Source: Cercophora sp. LCS_1 | Taxonomy: Eukaryota > Ascomycota > Sordariomycetes > Sordariales > Lasiosphaeriaceae | Assembly (NCBI GenBank): GCA_036250225.1 | Contig: JAPZLL010000007.1 | Coordinates: 558,001 to 622,000, forward strand | Length of the DNA stretch: 64,000 nucleotides | Reading direction: 5' to 3' | Shown here: positions 1 to 11,874 of the stretch, piece after piece | How positions within the stretch are numbered: position 1 is the stretch's first letter | Layout of the letters: every line of letters starts with the position of its first letter | Position numbers and translations under genes: made by a program | Notes under the pieces: generated by a model | What the model was told of the DNA's origin: nothing | The model's database searches: none | Seen by the model: only the letters and a program-made list of their open reading frames with translations

Positions 1-138
1 GCGCATGTAAACAAAATCCCAACCACACCCCCCAACCAACGCCTCAACACCAGCTCCCAAAAACGATATTCACCACCGCATAACACTATACTAATATCCC
101 CCCTCTCCATGGGATGAATAAATACAAACAAGATTATA

Positions 139-369
139 CTAGTCACCGCCCTCCTTGGCCTGAGCCTTAACTTTAAGATCCGGTCTCAACAGCAGCGTCT
201 TGGCCATGCCCCGCGTTGTTTCACCGTGGCGCGTTGTCAGGAACCATGTCCCAAAGAGGATGAAGAGGAAACACATCATCCAGAGGACGACGAGCCGGCC
301 TGAGCGTTTCGGCTTGGGGCCGTAGGGGGAGTAGTAGGTTTTGGTTTGGGCGGTTGGTCGGTTGGGCAT
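139..369 (-). CDS. Small single-pass membrane protein, unknown function
   Basis: A 76-residue intact frame with an ATG start. The N-terminus is polar and rich in Tyr, Pro and Lys (SPYGPKPKRSGR). One hydrophobic segment follows, about residues 27-45 (VVLWMMCFLFILFGTWFL), then a basic polar tail. Positive residues just before the helix would favour an N-in, C-out orientation, which is inference. I do not recognise the family. No splice signals are needed, and the ATG is the first in the frame. It could be the only exon of a short gene or a chance frame, but the sharp hydrophobic helix with flanking charges argues for a real tail-anchored or single-pass protein. Confidence 0.5.
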   Translation of the reverse strand: MPNRPTAQTKTYYSPYGPKPKRSGRLVVLWMMCFLFILFGTWFLTTRHGETTRGMAKTLLLRPDLKVKAQAKEGGD

Positions 370-1093
370 CGTGTCTGTCCTTAGCTGGTTCAGCCGGGTT
401 GGGTGCTGCAGCAGGTGGAAAATGGCGGGGTGACCGCGCGCCGTGAGGTGGATGTGGGGGCTGGTTCTTGTGGGTCGATAGGAGCGATTGAGGTGAGTGG
501 ATCGATGAGACGTGTGAGCGTGAGCTGGCGTATTTGAGATGAGGAGCCGTGATCGATTGGAAAAGAACGAGCGAATTGAGTTGGTTTGACGAGCGTTGAC
601 ACGGTAAACTCAATGTGACGTCGTGTCAATTGATGTCCCGCGGCTGGAGGCGTGATCTGTGCGTTGGAGGCTTGGAGCTACCCCTGTCTTGTTTTTTTTT
701 TTTTAAACAGAATATCTGAGGATTGGACGATGGGATTTAGTGATGAGGACCTGGCTTGGAGGGATTAGGTTGACTTTTATCTATTATGGTTTTTGTTTTC
801 TCGCGTCTCTTCTTATGAGAATAATATTTCTGTAAGGTCCTGAACAAATATTGGATAATTTGGTGACGCCGCCAAATGTGTCGCTCGGAGCATATTGTTC
901 GTCCACAACGCAGAACAACCCCAGACCAAGACCGGTCGACGAAGAGACAGCACTCAATACAAGACTGTATTCATTCCCGGTACCTCAACTTTGGCGCAAA
1001 CTAATGATACACTTTTCCCTGGACCAAACCAAAGTCATGGCAAAACCGTAAAGAGAATGTCTCATAACCCATCATATCTCATTACCCCCTAGA
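370..1093. other. Intergenic, no gene seen
   Basis: This holds the upstream region of the small membrane protein and the 3' flank of the SMP/C2 gene. There is a 12-base T run near 690. No supported reading frame or RNA gene was found. Confidence 0.6.
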
Positions 1094-4000
1094 TTAAACC
1101 TCAGTCTCAACATCAGGGGATCGTCCATTCAAACTGCCCACCTTCTTCAACCTCCTGGCTGCGAACAAAGCCTCGTCCTTTGCAAACTGCACATTCCGAA
1201 TCGGTTTCCTACCGCATATTAGCTTTATTTCTCCATAATCAGAAGAACAAAAAAACTCACCATTGCATCAACCCCCGATGCTGCCGATGCAAATCCCTGC
1301 TCCGACTCCGATATTCCTTGAGCTGGTTGATTGGGTTCTTGCTCGATTTGGTGCCCTCCTGGCTCTCCGCGCTCCTGCTATTATCCAGCACGCTGCCGTT
1401 GGCGCTCTCGTTAGCGCTCCCGTTAGCGTTGCCATTAGCATAGATACTCCCATCCATGCTCCCGCGTTCGGTGGTAGCATCGGTGACGCCAAGATCGACA
1501 TTACTCGAGTCCTCGGTATCATCCTCCTCACCCATATCGTCGCTCTCAACCTCCCCTTTGTGCTGCGCAAGCATCTCCTCGGGATCCTGTCCAAACGCAC
1601 CAGTCCAGTCCGTCCCATCCTTGGCCAGCCACTTGTTCTTGTCGTCCTCCTTTGCTTGTGCTAACACATCACGGCCGTGGGTGAGGCTCTCCTCGTGAAG
1701 CTTCTGGACGATAGGCGGAACTTCGGCCGCAACGTGTTCGGCCCTTACACCCTCGGCGAAACAAGCTTCCCAGCTTTCGATTGTCTCTCGGGAGTCGTTG
1801 TCGCTAACAAACTTGAGATGATCCCTGTCGGTGCCGGGCTTGAACCTGCCCCTGAACCGCACGCGTCCGACCTCTTCGATCTTCAGAGAAGGCACGGAAG
1901 ACACATTGGCTTCGGTGATGTAGTTTTGCGACAAACGCATGCTGTTGTTGCATCGCCAGATGGGGAGGTCAAAGTCCTGTTCTTCCAAATCGACAAGGTC
2001 TTGTAGCCAGAAGGCGGCAAAGGTGTCGGCCTTGCGCTTGCCCGAGGGCTGGAACTCGAAGAACACAGGCGATCGGTAGCGGAAGCGCACGGGGAGTCGG
2101 ACCCTTGGTGCCTTCTCGGTGCCGCTGATATCCCAGGACAGACCGGTGCCGCCGTCGGATTTGGTGCAGACTTCAGACTTGATGACGGCTGAACTGCCGC
2201 CTGTGCGGACCTTGAGCTTGGCCTTGTTGGCGGGAGCAAAGCTGTATGTGGTGATCTTATCGGACAGGAACTCAAATGTGCCGATTTCACCGAAGCCAAG
2301 CTGAGGAGGAGGAAGACGGAGCTCGACGGAGCGGAAGAGCAGGCTGATTCTAATGCGACCAAAGCCAATCCCACCGTCGAGGGGGTACCATCTTGTGCAC
2401 TGGGAGCTGGTTTGCAGGATATCGGAGAGCTTGAGGGGGACAACACCGATGATGGGGTCATGTTGGCGGTGGCGTTGATCGCGAACCGTAACAGTGACGA
2501 TGGCGGAGCGCCAATCACGGATGAAGCGCTCAGTGCCGGCTTCAAAGATGGGCTTGGACGAGACAACCTTGGTGCGGGTCTTGTACACAAGTTCGTCGTT
2601 GACAAGAATGGTGCAGTACGAGCTGGGGAGCTTCTTGCCCTGCTCTTCCTTGATCTCACCAGCGTCGGTGCGCGCAGGTTCGTACTCCTTGCCCTTGCGC
2701 TTACCATCGGAACCCTTGACATTTTGCAGTTCAAGGTTGACGATCTGGTGGACGACAACACTAAGGATACCGCTTGGCCAGAGAGGATCGGGAGGAGTGT
2801 GCACGACAGCATCTTCCTCCGCATTCTCCAGAGCACCCTTATCATCCTGGAGCTCTTTCTTGTCACGGAGCTCCTTGGGCAGATTCGGGTCTTTGCCGTC
2901 GGTGCGAAGGGCCTTCCTGAACTGCGTCTTGCCAAAGAAGCCAACCTCCCAGTAGAGCTCACCAGGCATGGTGCTCTCGGCCTTGACTCCTTTGAGCTTG
3001 GAAACCTGGGGAAACATCTTTCCGGGGTGCTGGATGAGCTTCTGAATACTAAGTTCAACCTTGCCAACAACGTCATCTGCCGAGGAGCGATCACTGTCCC
3101 AAAGCTCGAGAGAGAGCTGCTCATCAGCCTTAATGATATCCGAGGTGACCAGCAACGCGCAACTCTCAGAGAAGATGGGATTGAGGTCGTCCTGGATGAT
3201 GCGGGTGCAGTACTGCGGCTTGCCAAACTTGGAGAAGGACACGCAAATATACGGGTCCGATCCCCCACCTTCGCTCCCGCGCCTGTCCTGCTTGCTGAGA
3301 CCAACGGCCTTGTGAATGCGGATGAACAGGACACCGAGGGCTTGCGTCTCCTTCTTGATGTCATCGCCTTGAAGCATCTTGCCAATATCGAGCGTCATGG
3401 ACTTTGGCGCGACATACATATTGGCGGCGGTCGCAATGGCCCAGTTGACAAAGTTGGAGATGACGGGGAGGTTCAAAATATTGGCACCCTTCTCAATAAG
3501 AGGGATGCAACTCGCTTCAACCTTGGGCAATCCCATGAGCGTAAAGCTGAGCGTCTTGATGAAGGGTGGGTTTGGTGCCAGGGAAATGCGAAGTCTGGCA
3601 GTAGCCACCAATCGGTTGAGCTCAACCCAGATGGGAAAAGGTACGCCAAAAAGCCCTTTGATTCCAAGGTAGAAGATCAGTTGCATGCCCATGTTCTTAG
3701 CCTTGGACGAGACATCGCTTGACGATGGAAGAGAGTGGTATGCGATAGTGGCTTCGAGGTTGTAGAACTCGCCGCCCTCTTCATCGGCAGCAAGTTCCTG
3801 GGGGTCTTTGATCTTCTCGTTTTGCTTCCGGATCTCGTCCTTCAAGTCTTGAACTTGGCTATCGGGCAGGGCTCGCAGGCTCAGGATCCGCAACGGATTG
3901 CTCCCTTGTGAGATGTCGTTGACCTTGACGTTTTCAATGACGCCGGGGACACTGGCTTGCATGACGTCCTGTTGCTGGTCAGCAATGCACCTTACACCCC

Positions 4001-4906
4001 GGGGGGGCGACTCACCTCTAAAGTATCAGCAACAGCGGCAAACATCTCAGGGTTGATAAGGCCCCAGATCAGTCCCATGATTGTGTTCAACCACTCAACC
4101 GACTCGGGAATCAGATTCACAACGGCCGTTTCACCTCTCTTCTTCTCACTCAGCCACTCCATATCACGGCCTTGCTTGATCAAGTCCTTCATCCAGAGGT
4201 AGACGCCGCTAGTGACGCACATAGCGAGCGGGACCAGTCCCCACAGGCTACCTCCAAACATCTTGCCAAAAAAGACTATAGCAAGCAAGACGGCGGCGCA
4301 AAGCACGTTCGATCGCGCCTCGATAGCCTCAAACATGGGCTCAAAGGTCACTGTCGGCGTGGGGTGGAACAGAACGTTGGTCTTCTCGCCATGAATAGGG
4401 ACGTCGCTCGTTGCCCCCTCGGCCACAGGGTCCGGCGGTGCCGTGACATCCTGAGCAACACGATACTCTTCTCCTGACTGGCTAGCCTCGGTTTTCACGG
4501 TCGCCTCTTTGCCAAGATTCGCATTAGGAACAGTCAACTAGCACGTCAAACGTCAGTGACATCCTACAAAAGTCTTTGTCGTATGACATACCATGGGGTT
4601 CTCGGCAGTCTTGAGATGTTTCGAGTCGATATCCTCAATCTCCACATCCTTACCCGTCACCGGATCCCTGACAGTCCGCCGGTTCTTCCCAGGCTTTGAG
4701 GTGAGAATATGATCGATAGCATCCCGATTCTGGGGGTTGAGTTGACCATTTAGATTGCCGTTGAGTGTGTCGTCCTTGTCGATCGCGGCATCCCGTCTCT
4801 TCTTGTCCCGGTCGAGACTCTCAACAAACTGTTTGATATTCGGCACACGATTCCTCCCCGAGTAATGCTGCGACCCGGAGGGGTAGACGTGCTCCTGGGT
4901 ATCCAT
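1094..4906 (-). CDS. SMP and C2 domain protein, Mug190/tricalbin-like lipid transfer protein at membrane contact sites
   Basis: Four exons: 4906-4592, 4537-4016, 3968-1261 and 1208-1094, giving about 1219 residues. All junctions are in frame (donors GTATG, GTGAG, GTGAGT). The apparent stop at 1257 lies inside the last intron; splicing adds a 37-residue C-terminus. Residues about 182-222 are two close hydrophobic segments (a membrane hairpin). An SMP-like region follows (about 245-470), then a C2 domain (about 490-610, motif GGGSDPYICVSF) and a second, interrupted C2-like region (about 680-830). The C-terminus is acidic and Asn/Ser-rich. Architecture and length match fungal homologues of S. 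pombe Mug190, relatives of tricalbins and extended synaptotagmins, which tether ER to plasma membrane and move lipids. The exact orthology is inferred from pattern only. Confidence 0.85.
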
Positions 4907-6726
4907 GATGACGCAAAGGGAAAGGGAAAATTAGCAAGTGGAGGTAGTATTCATCCAAAGAGAAAAAAAAGAAAAGCACAGCCCAGAACCTAGAGCAATG
5001 CTACATACAGCTAGCTATCACTAGGTAGCAGTGGGAGAGTAGGCAGAGGGGAGAAGAAGACAGGTCATGACGAGAGGTACCCGCACATATAACCTGCTGC
5101 GGGTGCTTTGAAGGGGGAAATGTTACGTAGGAGGCTATCACCCAAAAATTCCCCAGCAGCCAATTCGTTGAGGGCCAGTTCCATGGTTCCAGCGGCCGGG
5201 GGTGAAGCAACCAACGAGAAAGCTGGGAGCTGTGGCAGGTCGCGATTCCCAGATGGCAGGAAGCGCGCGGAATGACGTCGTTGTCGCGGAAAGCTCTCCC
5301 CCCCGCCCCACCATCGCTTCAGCGTTCTTTGTGCAACCTGGCTGCCCGCCAAGCCTACGGTTCGGGGGGTTTCCTCCGAGACCTAGGCTATGACGTCGCT
5401 GTATTTACAGCAGCTTCAACCACGGACTTCAAATTTCCTAAGCTCTTCTTCATGTTCTATCGGTTGAAACAAATAACTTTCACACCCACAAGACTGCCCC
5501 CCAAAAAACAGGGTAACATCAACATCACAAAAACACATCCCCACCGGCAATGCGCCCATCAACCAGGTTCTGATCTGATCCACCACCCACTTGCCGACCG
5601 AGCACGGTACACGGGAAAGGGAGGGGACAACGACAATCCCAAAGATCAACAGCGGATCTCTCTCCTGCATGACCTGCGTAATACCTCTTCTCCAAACATC
5701 CAATTGGATTTCATCTGCCATCCGATTTTGTCACACCGTAAGCTACCTCAGTGATCGGGACTTGATGTTACCAATCACGTCGTCGATTGTCGAGGACTGT
5801 TGTCGCTGGTGTCATCAATGTCTGGCAATGAGGGGAGGCCTGGGCTCACCACCAGCATGCAGTTCACTATCTAGTGAGGACTGGCTTTTTTAATTGCTCA
5901 GTTCATCCTCCCTATTAATTATGGAACACATCGCGTACACCAGTTTGCAGCAACCGGCACAAAAAATTCACAGGACCAACGCGTGGGTATGGCGCACGTT
6001 TTTTCGGAACAGATTCGTCCGTTTATTACCATACATGGAGCACATCATAAAATATAACCTGAACAGGCCAAACCCCTGCAACTTGACGTTGATCAAAGGT
6101 ATACATATATCACATCACTCAGGAGCTCAAAAAAAAAAAAAGGAGAAGAAGACGAAAAAAAAAACCCCAGGACCCCCCACGCCCACTCCCCCGCCCACAC
6201 TGGATTGAACTCGCACCCTTTCGAGCGTGATAGATCCAACACACATACGGTAGTGAGATTCACTACCATTGAGCTAATCCATTGGGTCCTGGTTGAGAAA
6301 AGGTGGTTGCAAACCTCGGCCATGGACCCCACCGGGGCCAGCGGTTGGGACGGATTGGCCGTTGAGGTATCCTGCGACTACCTAGGACAAACCGCTCAAA
6401 ACAATGTCGGTGCTGGTGACTATAGAACAAATATGGGATGTGGGCGCTGGGACAAGCACCCTAGCCTTGTGTATTGGCTTGCGTCACAAGCGATCAAGCC
6501 GCAGGTAAAATAGTAAACTACTTGTATTCAAGTTATTCATTTTTTTCATATCTTCATTCCCCATCTTATTCCTCCCTATAACATACACCTCACTCATGTT
6601 CCCGCCCAACCAACCATGATATTATCCATCCTATGTTATCCCGCCTCATAGGTAACCCATATTCCAAAGCCAAGGTATAATGCTAAACGCCCCGATGCAT
6701 TTTAATCCCCCCAATCCGATCCTCGG
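4907..6726. other. Intergenic, one Pol III-like relic
   Basis: No coding gene is supported. The only structure is the tRNA-like unit with downstream T-tracts (minus strand) at about 6128-6285, listed separately. The rest is the shared upstream region of the SMP/C2 gene and 3' flank of the proline-rich gene. Confidence 0.55.
6128..6285 (-). other. tRNA-like Pol III unit, degenerate
   Basis: On the minus strand an A-box-like TTAGCTCAATGGTAG (6263-6277) is followed about 60 nt later by a B-box-like GAGTTCAATCC (6202-6212). Runs of about 10 and 13 T, which would act as Pol III terminators, lie downstream on that strand (plus-strand A runs near 6156 and 6130). The T-arm and acceptor stem do not pair, and a perfect 8-bp hairpin (6252-6270) sits where the D arm should be. 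It is therefore not a working tRNA. It may be a tRNA relic or the head of a short retroelement. Confidence 0.3.
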
Positions 6727-8331
6727 TCATGAAACCCACGGAGCCCAGCCCCGATTTGCTTCCCTAAACACGACCGGCTTTGCCGTCACGGGTGTGGCAT
6801 CGGTGTCCATCATATCCGTATCCTCTTCCCTCAGCCCCACGGGCTTATTATGATAATGCGGCGTCTCATCCCCGACGTCCGAGTCCGAGTAGAGACTACT
6901 CGCGTCCGACATCTCTACATCCCCCGTCCCGGCCGGCTCGAACACGGGATCCGCGTTCGAACTTGCCACGCTCAGACTCGGCGTGGGCGGCTCGGGCGCC
7001 AACACTGCCGTTATCGGCTCCGGTGTGGTGGCGTCTCTTGCCACCTGTGGTGTTGGCTCCGGGACGGTCACCAGTACGATCGGCAGCTGTTTTTTCTTTG
7101 GCGGTACCGGGACCGCGACGATGGGAACTTGTTGCCCCCCTGCTGCTGTCGCCATGGCAACTTGCATTCTTGTCCGTGGTCGAGGCGCAGGCAGGGCGAT
7201 GACGGGGACGCTTAGCACAGCCTTCTCTGGCGCAGGCGTTGGTGCTGGTTGGCTGGTATTGCTCACGGGAGTAACGCCGCCACCCGCAATAGCTGCTCCG
7301 AGAGGAGAGCCTTCCTCGTCATCGTCACCCTCCTTACCAATGGTCCAGACCCATCGCCGCTTCTTCTCTTTTCGCTTGCCACCGCGCTTGCGAATACCGC
7401 CGGCGCTGGTGGGCGAGAGTGCCGCTGGTGTTGAGGCGTGGAGACCGGCCATGCGACGGCGCATCTCCTCAAACGGACCCGGTGTTTGGCCGCCATCGCG
7501 GGTTTCGCAGGCCATCGCTTGGTCGAGGAGGTCATCGTCAGAGACTGATGGGGTGGTTGGGGTCGTGTCATCCTCAGTCAGGAGGTCAACGTGTGATTTG
7601 ACGTATTTCGAGGTCGTGATTGTTTGGCATAGAGGTGAGTTGTATGCAACGCGCCGAGCGGCTTTTTCTTGAAGGCGGGCGGATTGGCGTCGAGGAGAGA
7701 CGGGTGACCGTGTTGTGCTCAGGGGTGGAAGAGGTGAGTTCCGGAGGATGGAGCGCAGACTGCGCGGGTGAGTGTATGGTAGTTTATTGAGAGTTGCAGG
7801 CATGGTTGTGCGGCGACGTGTGGAAGCACCACCTGGGGTAATGGGTGTTTTTGAAGTGGATTGGGTTGCTGTCTCGAAATTCTGAGATTTGGACTCGACC
7901 GCTGACACGGGAGGAGTTGCTGTCATAGTCATGGAACTGGGGAAGCGCACATCCTGTGCTGCCACTGCGGCTACCGCAGGCGACAGAGGCTGTGCTGTAA
8001 GCGGGGTGTCGAGATAGGGCCCGAGGTAAGGCGTAGGAGCGCTGCGGCTCTTCTCATTGTTCGCGTTGATGACGGCTTGCGTCTGAAGTCGGAGTGCCGG
8101 CCTCACACCGCCGGTCAGGACGTTCGCTGGAGGCTTGTCCTGTACCGGTGTCGACCGGTCAACAGCGGTGGCGTAGACATTGGAAAGGGTGTTGAAGGAT
8201 GTGGGCGACCTCATGTCGACGGCTGCGGCCAGCGTCCTCGATGTGCGGCCAGTAGGGCCATGGGCGATGGCCTTGATCTGGAGAGACAGCCTCGGTCTCC
8301 TGGGCGGACTAGTGGGCGACGGTGTCGACAT
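6727..8331 (-). CDS. Conserved Pezizomycotina proline/serine-rich protein, unknown function
   Basis: A single-exon frame of 534 residues with an ATG start. The N-terminus has the repeated pattern PPRRPRLSLQIK, followed by Ser/Thr-Pro-rich low complexity. A central block contains PLCQTITTSKYVKSHVDLL and then DGGQTPGPFEEMRRRMAGL. After it comes a strongly basic stretch ending KEKKRRWVWTIGKEGDDDEE (about residues 310-345). From memory, this central block is typical of a fungal family without assigned function. Many SP/TP sites and the basic stretch suggest a nuclear, phosphorylated protein, which is inference. No catalytic motif or membrane segment is visible. Confidence 0.75.
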   Translation of the reverse strand: MSTPSPTSPPRRPRLSLQIKAIAHGPTGRTSRTLAAAVDMRSPTSFNTLSNVYATAVDRSTPVQDKPPANVLTGGVRPALRLQTQAVINANNEKSRSAPTPYLGPYLDTPLTAQPLSPAVAAVAAQDVRFPSSMTMTATPPVSAVESKSQNFETATQSTSKTPITPGGASTRRRTTMPATLNKLPYTHPRSLRSILRNSPLPPLSTTRSPVSPRRQSARLQEKAARRVAYNSPLCQTITTSKYVKSHVDLLTEDDTTPTTPSVSDDDLLDQAMACETRDGGQTPGPFEEMRRRMAGLHASTPAALSPTSAGGIRKRGGKRKEKKRRWVWTIGKEGDDDEEGSPLGAAIAGGGVTPVSNTSQPAPTPAPEKAVLSVPVIALPAPRPRTRMQVAMATAAGGQQVPIVAVPVPPKKKQLPIVLVTVPEPTPQVARDATTPEPITAVLAPEPPTPSLSVASSNADPVFEPAGTGDVEMSDASSLYSDSDVGDETPHYHNKPVGLREEDTDMMDTDATPVTAKPVVFREANRGWAPWVS

Positions 8332-9967
8332 CTCCAGGATGGGCAGCCGGCCTCAGCCCCGATCGGCAGCGCAAGCAGTGGGTGCCGATGTTCTGTGTCG
8401 CGAACTCGCCCTTGATGTTGTGTTTCCTTTGAGCCGGTCGGTTCGGAGGCTCAGGATCTTCGGATTGCGATAGTTGTATATCAGGTTCGAAACACAGGCA
8501 AGATATGGGGGTGCACACCCGCCGTGAGGGAGGGTGGGCGGCTATATACCATCCCCAGCGGATAGAGAGCGGTAGAGGGAGATGGCGGCTAGACCAAGAC
8601 CGGGAGAGGAGAGACGGCTCACGACCAACGGGTGCCATTGCTCCATTCCTGCAGGCGGGACAACTGGGAAACAACATTAGACGCGATGCCGGGGAGGTGA
8701 CCCTGCTCTTGGTAGGACGGTTTGAGGGGGAGACGGCCGCCAGATCCCTGCCATTGGCTTTGTGACTCTGCGACTCGGCCGTTGTCTCGATGCGCATTGG
8801 CTGGCACAATTGATGCATGGTGCAGGCGCAAGCGCCCGACACACCAATCAAGGCCGCCATCAATGAGACTCTGGGCGCATGCGGCATATGCACCCAAGTC
8901 ACATCGCGTCTAATATTATGCCCTCGCTCCGAACTAGCGACAGCCGACGAAATAGACGCGCAATGCCAGTGTGTCGTGGGACTGACTCGTCCATTCTCGC
9001 TCGGGCTCTCGCCAATGCGCGGTTATTGTAGATTGACGAGCAAGACACCATCGGCCACGTTCTGCTTCTAGAAGAATGGCGCCTTCCGAGGCGATCGATC
9101 TGGTGGTTGTTGTTTCACGCTTCGCCTCGCCCTCTCGTTCCTCCCTCTGGCGGCAGCTCGGCTGCCCTACGCAAGTGGCGCCCCGGTCCTCGTGGGCAAA
9201 CATGGGCCTCGAAGACGGCCGTCACATCTCGGATCGCCCTTCCACTGACTGACATGTCAAAAACAGCGCTTCCCCTCCCTCTGGTCCCATTTGATCTAAC
9301 GAATGACCCGATAGCCGATGGCGGGCGACGGAGCAATGCAGCTGCACTTGCAGTGCATTAGAAAAGGGAGCAATACCGGACGTGCACCAGACAGCTGCAG
9401 TGCTTCGGCACGGAAGTGGGATCGCACCGGGGACAACCGTGGTCGACGGGGTCTGGACGCCCAGAGCCCAGGGCCAGGATTAAAATAGAACTGCTGGGCT
9501 GGAATGCGGAAACAGTTTCGACGATCAGACAGGCCACATCGCAATTCCGGGTCCGGCCGAGTGCCAAGATAAAACAAGACGGGACGATTGATTGCGCAAG
9601 AAATGTCGAGTTATGCGGCCACGCCGAAAGAGCCTATGTGACGGATCTTGAGGCGGACAAAAAGTCTGGCAATGCGCGTCGAGAATGGATGCAGTGCTTG
9701 TGTTCTGGCAAAAGGGTGAAGCGGGCACAAGCTTAGTCCCACCCTTTCCCGTCTTGGTTTGAGCTCCACTTTGGATGTGACGCTGCAAGATCGAAAAATA
9801 GCAGCATGGATCCTCACATATTCGCCATCGCCGAAATCCACAATCCACAATCCACAACCCGATCCCAGGGACCGTATTCCAGCTCAGCCCGGCTGATCAA
9901 ACGAAACCCGGACCGTCGACAATAATAAACACCGGAAATGACTTGATGGCGATGCCGTGTTTTGGAC
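8332..9967. other. Intergenic between divergent genes
   Basis: A 1.6-kb gap between the proline-rich gene (minus) and Pol iota (plus). Several unspliced frames on both strands overlap each other and lack domain patterns. I see no supported gene or RNA. Confidence 0.5.
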
Positions 9968-11794
9968 ATGGACAGGAGAAACCCGCCGAGGCGGAAAGAT
10001 GACAGGGTCATTCTGCACTTTGTACTGCGCTCTTCCTTTTTAGCTATTCCAATCGTTTGTCTAACTAGAGGGCCATGCGCGCTCGTAGGATCTCGACTGC
10101 TTCTACGCGCAGGCACGTACCACGCGTTCCATAGATTGTTCAGAAGGATCCTAATGCCCCCCTAGTGCGTAGAAAACAAGGACCCGTCGCTGAAAACCAA
10201 GCCCCTGGGAATCCGGCAAAAGGGCATCCTGGCAACCTGCAATTACGTGGCCCGCAAACGCGGAGTCGGTAAGCTCACGACGCTTGCTGAGGCGAAGCGG
10301 CTGTGTCCCGACCTCGTCATCGTAGACGGAGAAGACCTGTCTCCGTTCCGCGATGTCTCCAAACGTCTCTACGCCCTGCTGCGGTCCTACTCATGGAGCG
10401 GCAAGATCGAGCGTCTCGGCCTCGACGAGACATTCCTCGACGTCACCGATATGGTATCTTACAACATTGAGCTCCTAAACCGTAACAGTCTCGCCTACTC
10501 ATATTTTTGTCTCTCGCGCACCGATCCCGAGCAAGGGTTCCCATTTGACGCCACCTCCTTTGCCGGGTGTGTCCAGGGCGGCGACAACGCCGGGGCTGAA
10601 GCGGCACTCGACAACCCCCTTTACATGCGCCTCCTGCTTGCCTCGCACCTTGCGTACTACTTGCGGCTCAAGATCGAAGACGAGGGTTACACAACCGCGT
10701 GCGGCATAGCAACCAACAAGCTACTTGCCAAGCTCGTCGGCAATGTCAACAAACCACGGAATCAGACCACCCTCCTTTCCCTTTCCGACAATGCGGTGTT
10801 CTCCTTTATGGACTCTCATACCCTCCGCAAGGTGCCCGGAATCGGGGGCAAGATTACCCGTATCCTCGAGTCCTTTGTCACCGGCAGGGAGGTCGATCCT
10901 GATATTTACACCATGGAATGCTCCGTCACAGCAGGCCAAGTACGCACACACCCTCCTCTGCAAATCCCAGCGGTATTGGAAAATCTCCTCAACACCCGCG
11001 GATCTGAGCGTGGCTTGCCAGGTAAAGTATGGGCTCTGCTGCATGGCGTCGACGACAGCGAGGTCAAGCCCGCTCAAAATATCCCAACACAAATAAGTAT
11101 CGAGGATACCTACAAAGGCCTGAATAAGCTCCCTGAAATATGTCGGGAGATGTCTCTTATCGCCACATCCCTTCTCCAGCGCATGCATATTGATCTCTTA
11201 GAGGAACCACAAACCCAAGGGCCCAAGAAATGGCTTGCTTACCCCAAGACAATACGCCTAACAACCAGGCCTTACACGTCACCGACAGAAGGGAAGCCGT
11301 ACAACTGGGCTAGAGCGAGCAAGAGCACCCCTTTACCAGGGTTTGTCTTCAACTTAAGCATGGCGTCGGAACAGATAGTTGAGAAACTGGTGACGGAGAT
11401 ATTGATGCCGCTGTTCACGGGACTAAACCCGGCGCCGAGGGGCTGGAATACAGGATTAATCAATATTTGCGTGACAAACATGGCAGAAGTAGGCGGTGGC
11501 GCGAGGGACATCGGGGACATGTTTCGGCGGCAGGATGGGGCGTTGAAGGAGTTTACAGTGTATGACGAGACGCCGGTGCAAAGGGAGGTAAAATTCACAG
11601 GGACCGTGGAGGTTACGCAACAGGAGTCGGACGACACAGATATGGGGGAAGAGGGCGATGAGTGGGATCAACACGACGACGACGGTAAAGTGGGTGAAGA
11701 TATGGAAATCTGCTCTTTGTGCGGACATTCCCTTCCTCGCTTCGCCATCTCAGCTCATCAGAGATTCCATAGGATGCAAATGGACAGTGACTGA
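9968..11794 (+). CDS. DNA polymerase iota (Y-family translesion polymerase)
   Basis: Three exons are inferred: 9968-10021, 10089-10112 and 10166-11794, giving about 568 residues. Exon 2 is only 24 nt and encodes DLDCFYAQ, the conserved metal-binding start of the palm. The second intron begins GC (GCACGT) and ends CCTAG, with a CTAAT branch site. This choice alone restores the family spacing FYAQ-5 residues-DPSLK..KPLG. Later motifs are ATCNYVARKRGV (fingers), LGLDETFLDVTD (catalytic Asp-Glu), ACGIATNKLLAKL (palm), and VPGIGGK (helix-hairpin-helix). The C-terminus carries CSLCGHSL...HQRFH, a ubiquitin-binding UBZ-like zinc finger. The enzyme inserts bases opposite lesions and is recruited through PCNA/ubiquitin. 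Pol iota is patchy in fungi and absent from budding yeast. Confidence 0.88.
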
Positions 11795-11874
11795 GTTGGC
11801 CGTTGACTGGACACAAGACATGGGACCGAAGCGGCAAAAAAAAGACAAAAAGAATAATAGAGGCGAACCCCCAG

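Noticed and set aside
1257..1259. Stop codon at 1257 as the true end of the SMP/C2 protein
   Set aside because: A consensus donor (GTGAGT) overlaps it and a good acceptor leads to an in-phase exon ending at 1094.
1883..3385. A 500-codon minus-strand frame out of phase with the SMP/C2 gene
   Set aside because: Ser/Arg/Ala-rich frame-shifted shadow of the real exon; no domain pattern.
2412..3722. A 436-codon open frame on the plus strand inside the SMP/C2 gene
   Set aside because: It is antisense to a well-supported coding exon. Its composition mirrors the codon bias of the real gene and it shows no domain.
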